In this document: one piece after another, positions 46,251 through 58,910 of the stretch
Layout: every line of letters starts with the position of its first letter
Numbering within the stretch: position 1 is the stretch's first letter
NCBI RefSeq assembly: GCF_002288925.2
Contig: NW_022098021.1
Location: 6,946,138-7,010,137 of the forward strand
Direction: 5' to 3'
Length of the DNA: 64,000 nt
Source of the DNA: Delphinapterus leucas
Lineage: Eukaryota; Chordata; Mammalia; Artiodactyla; Monodontidae
The notes under the pieces: generated by a model
The model's database searches: none
Told to the model about the DNA's origin: nothing
Seen by the model: the letters and a program-made list of their open reading frames with translations, nothing else
Translations under genes and position numbers: made by a program

Positions 46251-49200
46251 CTAGAGAAAGCTGACTGACCCGCCACTCCACGGGGCACATCTGATAAACA
46301 CCCAAAGAAGGACAAGGATGACCTGGCTAAGGTGGGCTCTTTGCATGAGCGTTCCTGGCGGCAGCCGCCTTGTAACTCGGCACCATGGACACCGGAAATA
46401 CGCAACTCTCCGAATTTGCAGCACCGGTTGCCTCAGACAGGAATTTGGGGCTGGCAAGACGCCAACGTTCCGGTGAGGCCCTCGATTCACTATGCATCTA
46501 AGTGGGGCTCAGTGGGGTAAAGAGGGACCCTGGCCTTAGCAGCCAGAGGCGCCGGGCCACTCCCTGATGACTGAATTCCCACGTGTCTGCAGAAAACCTT
46601 GATCCTATCTCTGAAGCCAAGTCACGCCACCTTTGAAACCTCACAGCGGTTCTCAGTTCAGAGAGGTCATCTCCAGGGGCCAGTCTGTGCTTCTGTTGTT
46701 CTGTGGTTGTTCATCTGAATGAAAACGCAGTATTCTAAGATTTCGCATAGAACAAATGGCTTCTCTCACTCAGGATGAGGAACGCCAGATTCAACGATCT
46801 GCAAGGTCCCTTTCAGCTCTGAAACAGACCAGGCTTAAACCATTACCTAATCTGGACACCACTCTCCTCACCATTGGACAGGCGGATACCGTACCTATCA
46901 GTGGCACGCATCAACTTGAAGCAGCAAATCAGGGCAGAAAAACATGAATTTTCCAAGTGAACTGACATCACAGCCTGGGTGAGATGAACATGGTTATATG
47001 GCAACCCTGCGCCTACTTATCAGTCCTTGCTCAGAGTAATGTGTATGTTACTTTAAGAGAAAAAAAGAGAAAGAGAACTAATTAGATTTACATGTGAACA
47101 CAGTCAAAATAAAGAACTCAAATCTATTTTTTTCATTCTTATACAGCCTGAGGGCAATAGCCAAAAGAAATTAAGTGTGAGTAACGCAAAATAGATTGTG
47201 TGAATTTCAATTTGAAATGTGTGAAGTTAATATACAACTGCAAATTAAGAAGTGCCTTTTGATTTATAAAGTAGGCTTGATCCACACGTGGAAAAAATTC
47301 TATCCCATAGACAACTCCAAGATGGGCTCCCAGGCTGCATGCGGACCCGGAGAAATGGAGGGGAATTTCGTAGCACTGAGAAGACCCTGTGACTGCGGAG
47401 CAGTGCCGTCATCCACGGCAGTCACAACCAAAGCACCCGAGGCGTGCTGCTGCGGGGCCTGTACAGGCAGGGACTATGGCCGGGCCACCGCCCCTCCTGA
47501 GAAGACCGGCAAGGCAGTCTCGCAACAACTCCACAACCAGCGCTCAAGATAAGGGACCTTTAAGCTACATACAAATGAAGGGAAATGAAGTTTTGTGTTT
47601 ACTAAGGCCAGGTCCACAGACTAACATCCAACTTTGCCATCATCACACAGTGAATGTTTCTTCGTGTCAGTGTTCTTCACAAGGTCTTTGCTTACGGGGT
47701 CACAGTGAAGAAAGAGCCTTCTTGTAGGATTCTCACTGCCCACTGGGGACAGAGCCCCTCCTGTGTGCGGAGACCTGCGGGGGAGACGGCGATGACCCCC
47801 GCTCCCTGCCCTCCCAGAGCTCACCGTCTAGTGTGTAACAGAACCTGCTCTGGTAAAAGGCAACTAATAACTGTAACACAAGTCAGCAGGAAGACGGTGA
47901 CCGTCACCGCTACTGGACTAGTATGCCCGCTCTCGCCACGCGGTAAACTCCTCTTCGTGATTCAGGACATCATCACCTCCTCTGTGCTTCTCCTCCACAC
48001 CGCTGCTCAGTCACATGCTCACTGTGGCTGATGCACCTAGGATTCGATGATGGTTTGTTTCAGGGCTTTCTCTACCGGGACGAGTTCCCTAAGGCAATGG
48101 CTGTGCCTCAGATCTACTGGGCATTCAATAAGTTAAACTGACTTCATATAGGTCTAAATAATAGACCTACATAAATCAATTAATATCTGTATGAGATTCA
48201 AATTAGAAAACCTGGAGAAATAAGTCCTGGCTAGACCTTTCCAGGCACCCTTTGTGCACAAGCCCCCATGGATTACACAGAAAACTTCCTTACCCAGAAA
48301 ACCTTGGAAAACTCCCCTTTATGGAAACTGAAACCCTCTGACATCATGTAATGTTTCTTCTTTCTGTGAAAAGCAAATGGGACTAACAAACTGCAACTCT
48401 GGTCTGTGATTCTTAAGCGAAGTGCACGAAGCTCTACCTGTGTGACCTTCTCTAGGACATATGCATGTATCTGCAGTAAGGAAAGACAGTGAGACAGTGT
48501 GTAGTTTGTAAATTCCATATTTAAAGTGCCTCTTTTTGAGAAATGATGCTTGCTTTTTTTTGTTCCTATTGTAAAGAGGGAGAAATTTGAGCCTTAGTCT
48601 GCTAAATGAGGCAAGAGAGTTCGAGCTGAGCGCTACTACAACCCGTGTTTTGGTTCACGAAAGGTACTAAAAGCAGTGAGAACAGGACCCTCTCTTCATC
48701 CCGCCTCTCTTACCTTTGCTGGAAAAATAGCCTAAGAGCTCTCACAAGCATTTAGCAAAACACTTCTGTGTACACGGGTCTACCATGACCACTAGGGAAG
48801 CCACGCCAATATGGGGGTGATTGCAGAATCTCACCTTTGGTGAAAGGCTGAAAGCAGTGTGGGTACCGCCTAGACACAGCTCAGGCTGTGTGTGTCAGGG
48901 AATGAAAGGGTAGTGGGACACTTTGGTCTATTTCCGGTGTCCTAAGATTTCTGTTACATCACAATAGAAGTATCGGAGCAAACTCTAGCTCAGGGAAAAG
49001 AGTGGTCCCTAACTGTGGCAGATCCAAAGCAGCCATTCCCCCCTTGAGTCCAAATGGCGCACTGCCAAGCAAACAGACCCCACGCGCTCTGAGCACAGGG
49101 TCAGGAGTCTTCCTCACCACTGCATCTACGTATCCGAGAGGCACTGACAAAGAGCCAGGCTAGGCATCCAGAGCTGCTTTATTTGCAGGAAGAAACAAAG

Positions 49201-49381
49201 CCCATATTAAATAAAAAGAGCTAACCGGTGATGTGCTGTGAACTGGCTCCGCAAGGGGGCGTGAGGAGGAGGAATCCTCACTTGTGCTGTTTGCCGATTT
49301 CCACGGCGTAAATACTCTCACCATAGCCAATTTCAAGCTATCAACAGGTTGACAGACTTGCAGCATTTTAAAATATTCAAC
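46251..49381. other. Unique intergenic sequence
   Basis: About 3 kb with no gene, RNA gene or confident repeat. Open frames, including one of 118 codons at 47196-47552, lack any recognisable domain, and no splice-site or promoter pattern supports them. Confidence 0.45.
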
Positions 49382-49395
49382 AATTGGCTCCGAGG

Positions 49396-49748
49396 GACAT
49401 CCATGGTGGTGCAGTGGTTAAGAATCCACCTGCCAATGGAGGGGACACGGGTTCGAGCCCTGGTCCGGGAAGATCCCACATGCTGCGGAGCAACTAAGCC
49501 TGTGCGCCACAACTTCTGAGCCTGCGCTCTAGAGCCCGCGAGCCACAACTACTGAGCCCGCGAGCCACAACTACTGAAGCCCGAGCACCTAGAGCCCGGG
49601 CTCCGCAACAAGAGAAGCCACCGCAATGAGAAGCCCGTGCACCGCAGCAAAGAGTAGCCCCCACTCGCCGCAACTAGAGAAAGCCCGCGCGCAGCAACGA
49701 AGACCCAACGCAGCCAAAGAAAAAATAATAATAAACTTAAAAAAAAAA
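49396..49748 (+). mobile_element. CHR SINE, long type
   Basis: Full-length plus-strand SINE with B-box 'gggttcgagccctgg', several 'gagccacaactactga' blocks and an A-rich tail. Fourteen-bp TSDs aattggctccgagg (49382-49395) and aattggctctgagg (49749-49762) differ at one base. Confidence 0.93.
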
Positions 49749-49804
49749 AATTGGCTCTGAGGAAGCCTGTGAGGAGCCAGCTCGAGTACACCGGCGCGGG
49801 TCAC

Positions 49805-50050
49805 ATTTATTGCGGGTTTATTATGGGGCCAGAAACTGATAAGCACTTTATATTTCAACTATCTCATTTCATCTTCCCAGCAGTCCTGTAAGGAAGGTCC
49901 ATCATCATCACCTCCATCTGAAGGTGAGAAAACAGAGGCACAGAGAGGATAAGCAACTTGCCCCGTGTCACCCAGCTGGGAAGCGGCGGGGCTGAGGCTG
50001 GAATCCCGGTTCTGACTCCCGAGCTGAAGTTCTCCCAACCCCACAGTGCT
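49805..50050 (-). mobile_element. MIR SINE
   Basis: Reverse MIR with a strong core: 'gaaaacagaggcacagagag', 'taagcaacttgccccgtgtc' and 'ggctggaatcccggttctga'. Confidence 0.88.
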
Positions 50051-50064
50051 CTCCTGGGACAGAT

Positions 50065-53000
50065 CCTTGTTCCCAAAATAACAGATCTCTAGCCAAAGGG
50101 CCAGGATGGTGCGATGACCAGAGTATGCACGGCCCAAATAAGGCCAGACGTTTGCAGTTCATGCCAACCTCCCTCACCGAGTCACAGAACACACGGAGAT
50201 TCCTTCTCTTTGAAAACTCAAACCTCCTCCCTTCTTGATTCTTCCTTCCAGTCCGACTCTCACCCCTTTGCACTTCCCCGTCAGGAACGAGAGCCTCTGT
50301 CCTGCTCTTCGTCCCCCAACGAGCTCACTCACATTTAGATGACCAGCTCTATCCCTCCGTGAACAAGGACAGGTCGGCAAGCAGCGCCCTCCTCGGGAGC
50401 GACAGCTACCTGCACGTCCCCCCAACCAGGACAGGAACCAACGTTCCCAGTGCAGGAAGCAGCGAGCACACCGCCCGGGGCATGCTTTCCACACGCAGTG
50501 GAGGAACCGTGGTGGAAGCGGCCCAGGGATCACTGATAAGTGAAGAGGAAGAAATGGACAGTGATGTATTCATATCATATCCAGAAGTCAGGAATTATTC
50601 CAAGTCTGAGGAGAAATGAAAACCCAGGACGGGAATTAAACTTGTCCTGAGTCATTCAAGGGCCATCACCTCCAGACTAAGCAGAATCAGGAGAACAGTC
50701 GGCGGGACTGACTGAGAACCGGAATTGATGGGCATATGAGGGTCAGGCTGGCAGGCGGACGGAGGACTCCCAGGCCCCGATCTCGAGGATTTGTTTCCAT
50801 TGTTCCGTGACGTTGTTGCCGAAAACAGTGAGTTTCCTATTAGAAACTCTAATATGTGCAATCTAAACTTGAAACAATTTTCCCTATTTAAATATCTTCC
50901 ACATTGCAATTATTCAAAAAATATTGATCAAATGAATGGAAGGAATATATTTATATAAAGAAAATAGTTGGAATTTTGTGTTTTTAGGCTATGTTATTCA
51001 CAATGCAAATTATGAAACACATATATGCCTGTGTAATACATTATGAAGCTAATTCACAAAGACAGATCTTAGAGATCTTGGGCAAATTCATCTTAAGAGG
51101 CACCCATTTTGTGTTCCAGCTATTACCACGCTTAGGTTAGATTCTCCTCACCAGTGGAACTGTAGTCATTCACATCATAATGTGCACAGAAGTGTTCTTT
51201 AGAATAGAGTAAAAGGTAAACTAATGGTGATAAAAAATAAAAGTCTTCCAAATGAAGAGGTTCAGTGGGTTTTGAAACTATTCATACAAAATGCAACCTT
51301 CCAATTAATTTGCAAGAACTGACTGACACCAGGGAAGATGCAGACTTAACAGCCAAAGTTAAATGAAAAGTTCTGCATAATTAGTGGCTGTGATTAAAAA
51401 ATGAAGCTCATGATTTATAACTGCAGCCAATGATTTATTTCCTCCACTTGGATCTACACACTTTTGTGAGGTAACTTTTTCATCTACGAAAGTCATTAAA
51501 ACTAAGCACTAAAATTAACTAAATCGCTGTACCTAGTTAGTCTAACCCAAGGTTTTTTTTAAAAAATGAACCATATTTAATCTCATGGTTCTCGATAAAA
51601 ATATTATTCATGATTTTTGGAGGGCATTTTGTGCCAATAAGATTATTTTTCATGTTTTCATATTTACAGTCCTTAAATTTTCTAATTTTGTGCATATTTT
51701 TATAAATTACAAATATTCTGTAGATTATCAGTATAGTAAATATATTGTAATATAGTGTAAACTATCGTGTAAAACTCACAAACATCTTACCGATGGAGAG
51801 GCATCGTCACAGGAGTTTGCAGAGCACTGTCCCAGGTCACACGAAATGACCAGCACAATCCTGCCCTGCAAGGCACATGCAATGGGGTCCAGAGCCACAA
51901 CTGACTTTCAGGCCGAGGGCTTTCAGGAGGCAGAAGTAAAGGCAAGCACTGACTGGATTTCTATAAATACTGCTCTTTAAAAACCACCTTAATATATTTG
52001 TAAGCATATTTCCTTTGTAAAGCAAAATAATTATCATATAAAAGCAAAAGGTAAAAGCCTCCCTTCCTGCAAGAGGTTTTTCATTTTAGTTTGAATAAAG
52101 AAAAATTCAGGTGCTAAATTTCAAAAGGAATTCATCTATCAGAGAAGATTTTTCTAAAATATTAAAAGTTCATTTATAGTACAAACTAGTAAAATATATA
52201 AGAAACTGGTATACTTTGAAAAGCAAAGAAAAGATGTTTTCATTGTTTAATAATCCCACACTAAAAAAAATCAGGGGGAAAATGAGAGTTTTCATTAAGA
52301 ATAGGAACTAATGAGGTTGTTTCTTATGATAAGCAAATATGTATTTCATACCATTCCCTAATGAGAACCTAGGAAAACGGTGCTTTTCTTTTACCATGAA
52401 TATTTCTGGATGCAGTTTCTAGCTGCCTTGAGCAAAGTCCATTCTTATGTTGCTAGCTTCTGCAAATCTCTTCCAGAGCCACTGTGCTGGATGACATTTT
52501 GTCCAATTAGTTGTCAGCATATTTCCTTTCACCTTCACTGCAATAACCTTACTTCTTCTAAGAAGATTTCACACCATCAACCCGTTCATTTAAAACTATA
52601 CAAAAAGCTGTTCTCAAAGACCCACTGCTAGGCAACAGAAACCTGTGAACTAAATCTCAGGTGAAAAACAGTTCTCTTCGAAGAGAGATGAGAACAATTA
52701 CGGTCATTTCACAGTAAATTATTAATTTAACCCAGAATACAATATCATCTTGTTAGAATTTCTAAATAGAGGTCAAAACAAAAAAGGCAACCTACAAGGA
52801 CTTAAGCATTTTTATGAGTGTGTACATGTATATCTGAATACGTACAAACATGTATATACATTCAGCACACGACAGATCCCTGATGAACAGCTAATTCGGT
52901 TTGCTGTGTTTGATCAACGCATGTCTGTCCCCTGTGCTACAACTCCGGGAGACGGCATGGAAGGTCGGTGCGCTGGGTTTTCAAGAGAGCACTGTTATTA

Positions 53001-54130
53001 CCAGCTCTTTACAGAGAGACACAAACGAAGCCAGTTCTTACAGTAAAGGCAGAATAACGTGTACTAAATTCAGAACTAGCTTAGATTTTGAAACATGGGC
53101 TCTGCATTGTAAACCAAACTAAAACATTTCACACACATTTATCTTTGAGGAAAAAAAGTTTGATTGGGGAAAAGGCTTTTAAAGGCTTACAGATTTCATG
53201 AGAAGGGTTTCCTAAGGCCTTAGAAACCAAGTTGTGCTTAAAAAGTAATTTCTATGAGTTAAGCACAAATGAATCATAAACTTATGGATTGAATTCACCT
53301 TGAAATACACAAGGGTTTAAAAATTAAAGGAAATATGCTTGGTAAAGTATGTTTGAGAAATGTTATAAAATATATTTCAGAATGTTTGAAAAATAGCTGG
53401 AGGTATTTTACAAATCCCAAATGAAGCTTGATTCACCCATCTCTAATTACAACACTAATTACTAACACTGTAGTTTAGGATTTATGTTATGGAATACAGT
53501 AGTCATACCATGATTAGTTATTTGTTGAAAGAAGTTATTTAAGATGTGCTGATTGAAAGCATTTTGAACGTTCAGAGCTAAACTCAGCTCTGGGGTAGTT
53601 CTTCAAATACAGACACTGAAGCCAGGGCAAGTACACGGGGCTGCTCTCCTGGTAACTCATGGCGACCATACGTACAGCTGAGGACTTTGGAGCTGCCGCC
53701 CTCTATGCAGAACACGGTCAGGAATCTTATTAGTAAAAATAAATGACTGAGCTCTATACCACTTAAGTTGGTGATTTAAATATGATTCATGGAAACTCTT
53801 AGAATGATCAGTTCATTTCATAAAACCGGCCCTGAAAAAGAAATAGCTGTATATTTACACTCTGATATAACGTAGGGCAACAATATTCCCAAAGTCATGT
53901 TAATCCCACAACACAAGCCATTATTTTTTCCTATTATTATAAACATAAATACTGTAACAGAATATATCACTGTAGTCTGCCCAAAAGTCTCCTGGTAAAA
54001 AAAAAACGTTACAGGAAAGGGATGGTAAAACGGTGATTAATAACCTCAGAAAAATGGGTGAATGTTAACATATTTATTTCAAGAATTGAGTACTTTTGCA
54101 TTTAACGTTGTTGAAAGTAACCTTGGAATA
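50065..54130. other. Unique sequence, AT-rich from 50.9 kb
   Basis: About 4 kb with no confident repeat and no gene. The lack of recognisable repeats over 50900-54100 is notable next to the rest of the window. Open frames are short and without domains. Confidence 0.5.
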
Positions 54131-54134
54131 TGGC

Positions 54135-54355
54135 AAAGGACTAGGCTCTGGAACTAGACTGACTTAGGTTCCATTTTTTCTTCTACTTCTTAGGAGCCAA
54201 ATGACTAGAGCAAATCACTCTATAAGCCTCAGTTTCTTCTTCTGCAACAAGAGAATAATAGTAAATACATCTTAGAACTAATGTGTGGATTTAATAAAGC
54301 AATAAAAGTACAGTATCTTGCATACCGTAAACATTATAAATGTTAGCGCCAGTCC
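54135..54355 (+). mobile_element. MIR SINE
   Basis: 'aggctctggaactagactga', 'ataagcctcagtttcttctt', and a 3' part ending 'cattataaatgttagcgcc'. Confidence 0.75.
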
Positions 54356-54389
54356 TATGACGTTAACTTATCCGATACTTCTTATTCTT

Positions 54390-55630
54390 AACTATTACCA
54401 ACTGAGGTGAACAGTCTGTATCGGCACCATGCCGCAGAGGCTTTAAGGTCCTTAATAAATGCTCCCCTGTCTAGCTTGCTTTCATTATACCTTACCTGCA
54501 GCATTTGTTAAGATCAGAAATAGATATAAGTCCTATTTCCCAGTTCAGAATGTGATCTTGAACACAGATATTAAAATCTCCCTGGGCACAGTTCCTTTAC
54601 CTGTGACACGAGGGGACTGGACCAAGTCATTTGCTCCCAGCTTCGGGTCTGCTGGGCCAGGAGCATCTGACCGTGGTGATACCCAGGCAGGCAGGGAGGA
54701 AAGCACGGTGCACCAGTCTCCTGAATCTGAGCCTGGGTTGATGCAATCAGCCAGGTGAGACTTGAGCCCACCCTGCCTTTCCACCCATCCATTTGCAAGG
54801 AAGCAGCTGCCGCCGGCCAGGCAACGCTTCTACCTTCCCTCGCCGTTTCCACCTGAACTCCTGGCTCTGGGCAGGCCCCCTAGCGATCCAGTGTGCTCTG
54901 CTGTGAGCCATCTCAAGGCGGCACTGCCCATACACCTGGAGAAAGTAGGAAGGACTGAAGGGAAGGCCCTGGCCACATATGTGTCCTACTTTTGTCCTTA
55001 ATTAATTTTGTAGCTCATTCTTTTTTTTCATATCCTTTAAGAGATCAAAACCTCAATGGTGACAGGAAGAAAAAAAGTGGAGCCACGGAATTAAATTGTT
55101 GCTAGGTGCCTTCCAGCTATAAATATTATACAACTACATGACAAAATAATGATGCATAAATACCTACTTCACACTTGGTCTACCTGGAACACTCTGGGAA
55201 CTAAAGATAAAGCTAGAAAGGGCACAGACGGCCTAGATAAATGACACAAACACGAACACTCAAAGAACAGACCTCCCTATCACTCCTCATCCCCAAATGG
55301 CTGGACTCCTAATTTACCCGCAATTCTAACACGCCTAACAACTGTTTCTTTTCATTAGGTTCACTGAAGACTGCAGGCCGGAAATTGGAAGAGAAATAAA
55401 GGTTGACAGCCTGATAACAGAAGAGTAAAAATGCTACAGAAGCAAACGCCAAAACTCAAAGACCACTGAGTGACAGGCAGAAAAGCCCTGCTGTCCCTCC
55501 ACTAGCTGCTGAGGGTAGCACATCACAAGGAGAACTCTGAATGACAAAGAAAAGGTTACGTTCAAATTCTCTACTTTACAAAGTCAGAGAACAAGTGTGA
55601 TATCTTTTAGAAAGGTTTCAGTAAAAACCA
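54390..55630. other. Unique intergenic sequence
   Basis: No gene or clear repeat was recognised before the L1 at 55635. Confidence 0.4.
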
Positions 55631-55634
55631 ATTA

Positions 55635-56560
55635 AAAATAGATAAGCATATGAAAAGATGTTCAACATCATGTCATCAGAGAACTGAAAATTAAAACAGC
55701 AATGAGAACCCACGACACACCTATCAGCATGGCACGATCGGAACCCTGACAACACCAAACGCCGGTGATGATGTGCAGCAACGGGGACGCCCACTCATCA
55801 CTGGCGGGAATGCAAATGGTGCAGCCACTCAAAGGCAGTCTGGCAGTTTCTCACAAGACTAAACATACTCTTACCATACATTCCACCAACAGTACTCTTA
55901 GGTACTTACTCAAATGAGTTGAAAACTTATGTCCAAACAAAACCCTGCACCGGAATGTTTACAGCAGTTTTATTCATAAATGCGAAAACCTGGAAGCAAC
56001 CAGGATGCCCTTCAGTAGGTGATGGATCAACAAACTGGCACATCCATGTAATGGAGTATTATTCCATGATGAAAAGAAATGAACTATCAAGCCACAAAAA
56101 GACAAGGAGGAACCTTAAATGCATATGGCTAAGTGAAAGAAGCCTGTCTAAAAAGGGTACATACTGCATGATTGCAGCTATATGACATTCTGGAAAAGGC
56201 AAACTGTGGAGACAGTAGAAAGATCAGTGGGTGCCAGGGGCTAAGAGGAGGGGCAAAGATGAACAGGCAGAGCAGGGAGGATTTAGGTCAGTGAAACAAT
56301 TCCGTATGACACTGTAATGGTGGATATATGACATTATGCTTTTGTCAAAACCCAATGAACTGTAATATAAACTATGAACTTTAGTAATAATCAATACTGA
56401 CCCAACTAAAACAAGCAAATCACACTAAAGCGAGATACTGATAAAAGGGGAAATGGCAGGGGGGGAGGGGGAGAAGTATATGAGAACTCTCCTCATATAC
56501 AGGTTAATTTTTCTGTAAACATAACATTGCTCAAAAAATAAAGCCTGTGAACTAAAAAAA
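55635..56560 (+). mobile_element. Old L1M, 3' part
   Basis: End of ORF2 and 3' UTR of an older L1: 'aaaagatgttcaacatcatg', 'gaatgtttacagcagtttta', 'agtattattccatgatgaaa' and 'tttgtcaaaacccaatgaac'. A poly-A-like end lies near 56560. The frame is broken by stops and indels. It is more diverged than the fragment at 56603. Confidence 0.85.
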
Positions 56561-56602
56561 AATAGTTTTGGAGAATTCATAACATAAGACACAGTCATGT
56601 GG

Positions 56603-56943
56603 TGCAGATGTAGAGAATGGACTTGAGGACATGGGGAGGGGGAAAGGTAAGCTGGGACGAAGTGAGAGAGTGGCATGGACATATATACACTACCAAACAT
56701 AAAATAGATAGCTAGTGGGAAGCAGCCGCATAGCACAGGGAGATCAGCTCGGTGCTTTGTGACCACCTAGAGGGGTGGGATAGGGAGGGTGGGAGGGAGA
56801 CGCAAGAGGGAGGAGATATGGGGAAATATGTATATGTATAGCTGATTCACTTTGTTATAAAGCAGAAACACACACACCATTGTAAAGCAATTATACTCCA
56901 ATAGAGATGTTAAAAAAAATGGAAACAGGAAAGAAAAAAAAAA
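56603..56943 (+). mobile_element. 5'-truncated L1, 3' UTR only
   Basis: L1 3' UTR ('gagaatggacttgaggacat' to the A-rich end at 56943). Sixteen-bp TSDs agacacagtcatgtgg (56587-56602) and agacaccgtcatgtgg (56944-56959) differ at one base. It is the same lineage as 12420-12732 and 19157-19435. Confidence 0.92.
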
Positions 56944-57269
56944 AGACACCGTCATGTGGAAAATTCACCTTATGGAACATCCACTTTGCAATGGTGCTAC
57001 ACAAATACGTGTATTTGTTAAACCAGTTAGAATTAATCGAAAAGCCATTCTTATCTTAGCCACATCAACCTTGAAATTATTAGCATAATGCACGGCAAAC
57101 ACAAAATGTCAGGTTCACAATATGTGATTTTATAAGAACTGAAACTCCGGAAAAAGTCATCCCATACTAGCGAGGGATTTGTTACTCCCACTGGTGGCAA
57201 TAAGTGGACCAGCGACTGTAGATCAAATATGAACCACAAAGAAAACACCGACAAGCCACACTCTAGAAA

Positions 57270-57275
57270 TTTATT
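57270..57275 (-). terminator. KATNAL1: Candidate polyadenylation signal of KATNAL1
   Basis: AATAAA on the minus strand, followed after about 10-40 nt by the GT-rich stretches 'gagtgtggcttgtcggtgtt' and 'ttctttgtggttc'. The signal plus a downstream GT-rich element is the usual layout for cleavage, expected near 57250. Confidence 0.5.
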
Positions 57276-58697
57276 ACCAAACTACAACCTATGCACAGAC
57301 ACAGCTAAGCTCATGAAGCTAGTGATGTAGCCGCACAAAATGTAAGGAAAAGCACATTTAATAAATACAATTTGGAAACGTCTTTTTCTTTAAATTAGGT
57401 TCAAAATACTGGGAGACAGACACTGAAACAAAAATCTTAACAAAACACTTACAGCACATAGCGATCTCACTGGACACTGTGTCCGCACAATGTTAACCGA
57501 AGGCGACGCCTGCTGCCCTGCTGCCGTGTGAACAGACATGTCACGTGTCCACCTCGGTGTGTTTCCATGAAGTACTTAGGTCCTTGTACAGGAACAGATA
57601 GGTCCCGAGACTTTTAATGCTGTCACATGAGTTTGTATTTATGAAGCTATGAGAAAACGGGAGGTGTGTTGTGTTTGAAACCACTCCTTGACATGAGGAA
57701 CATCGAGTGATGAAGCTGTCCCAACAAAGAAGGGAAGACTCACCCAGACATTCTGTAGAGGCTTCACTTGTAATATATGGCTTTCCCAGAGGAAGAACAA
57801 CAAATATTTTCAAGTGAAATTTCAGTGTTAAAAAAAATGAGTGAGAGAGGAGAGAGAAGGAAGCGCTTAGACGAACACATAGGTATAGTGGAGATGACAA
57901 ACTGAATTTCAATATGGTTTCAATTCATTCGCACCTAAAACTAAGCCTGTTTGACTGAGGTAGACTCTGGAAATAACACGTGCAAAGACTCAGGTTTTCC
58001 AAAGGGCAATATTTAGTCATTTCAGAGGTTGTAAAACAAAAGTGCATTTTATGATTTTGAACATAAAATAAAATGGGAGTCCTTTCATAGGAGGAAAACC
58101 TCCACATTAATTCCCTACCAAATTTCCATATGTACAGAAACCTACACACTGCTGGTGACAAAGCAGAATCTAGGTTATTTCTATACATATAAAATAAAAC
58201 CAATCAACAAAGGAGAAAGGTAAAATAAAAAGAATAAATTTGATGACGTTACCTTAATATTTTTCCTGTTTTTATTAACAAGTCATCTGGAAATTGAGAA
58301 ATATTCCTAAAGTTAAAGAGTTGTCCGGAGCCAAAAAACCTAATAAAAATTCAAAGAATTATTGTTAATTTGTGAATGTTTAAAAACATATGTGTTATCT
58401 TAGGGACTTTATTTTTAAATATTCATATAGTTTTCACAAGAGAAAACAATATTAAAAGCAAACGTCCTAAAAAATCAAATAAATAAGTACAAAAAGCCTA
58501 ATTTAAAGGTATAAATAAGTAAACATAGTAATTATTACAGTTTTTAGCTTTTTCTGCAAAAAAAAAATAATTAGCAGAGATAAGAATAAAACATTTGGGG
58601 TTTAAATATTTGTATTCCCCTAACACGCCCTCCAACTATAATTTCTACCCTTTTCTATTGTGACAGATTCTTAGATTCACATAAATATTATGTACGT

Positions 58698-58910
58698 TGG
58701 GCTTCCCTGTTGGCGCAGTGGTTGAGAGTCCGCCTGCCAATGCAGGGGACACGGGTTCATGCCCCGGTCCGGGAAGATCCCACGTGCCGCGGAGCGGCTG
58801 GGCCCGTGAGCCATGGCCGCTGAGCCTGCGCGTCCGGAGCCTGTGCTCCGCAACGGGAGAGGCCACAGCAGTGAGAGGCCCGCGTACCGCAAAAAAAAAA
58901 AAAAAACAAC
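58698..58910 (+). mobile_element. CHR SINE, short type, in the KATNAL1 3' UTR
   Basis: Plus-strand SINE, antisense to KATNAL1: head 'gggcttccctgttggcgcag', B-box 'gggttcatgccccgg', and an A(16) tail at 58891-58906. Short TSDs tatgtacgt (58689-58697) and tatgtacat (58911-58919) differ at one base. In the mRNA it would appear as a T-rich, GC-rich reverse SINE of about 210 nt. Confidence 0.92.

Noticed and set aside
47196..47552. 118-codon open frame, plus strand, cysteine-rich second half
   Set aside because: The start lies in AT-rich unique sequence. No domain, splice signals, promoter or homologous protein is recognisable.
50359..50619. 86-codon open frame with an acidic stretch and protein-like composition
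   Set aside because: It overlaps a longer open frame on the other strand, lacks any recognised motif, and has no gene structure around it. It could be tested by conservation of reading frame in other mammals.
58740..58760. tRNA-like A and B boxes that could be called as a tRNA gene
   Set aside because: The boxes belong to the tRNA-derived head of CHR SINEs. The cloverleaf is incomplete and a SINE body and poly-A follow.
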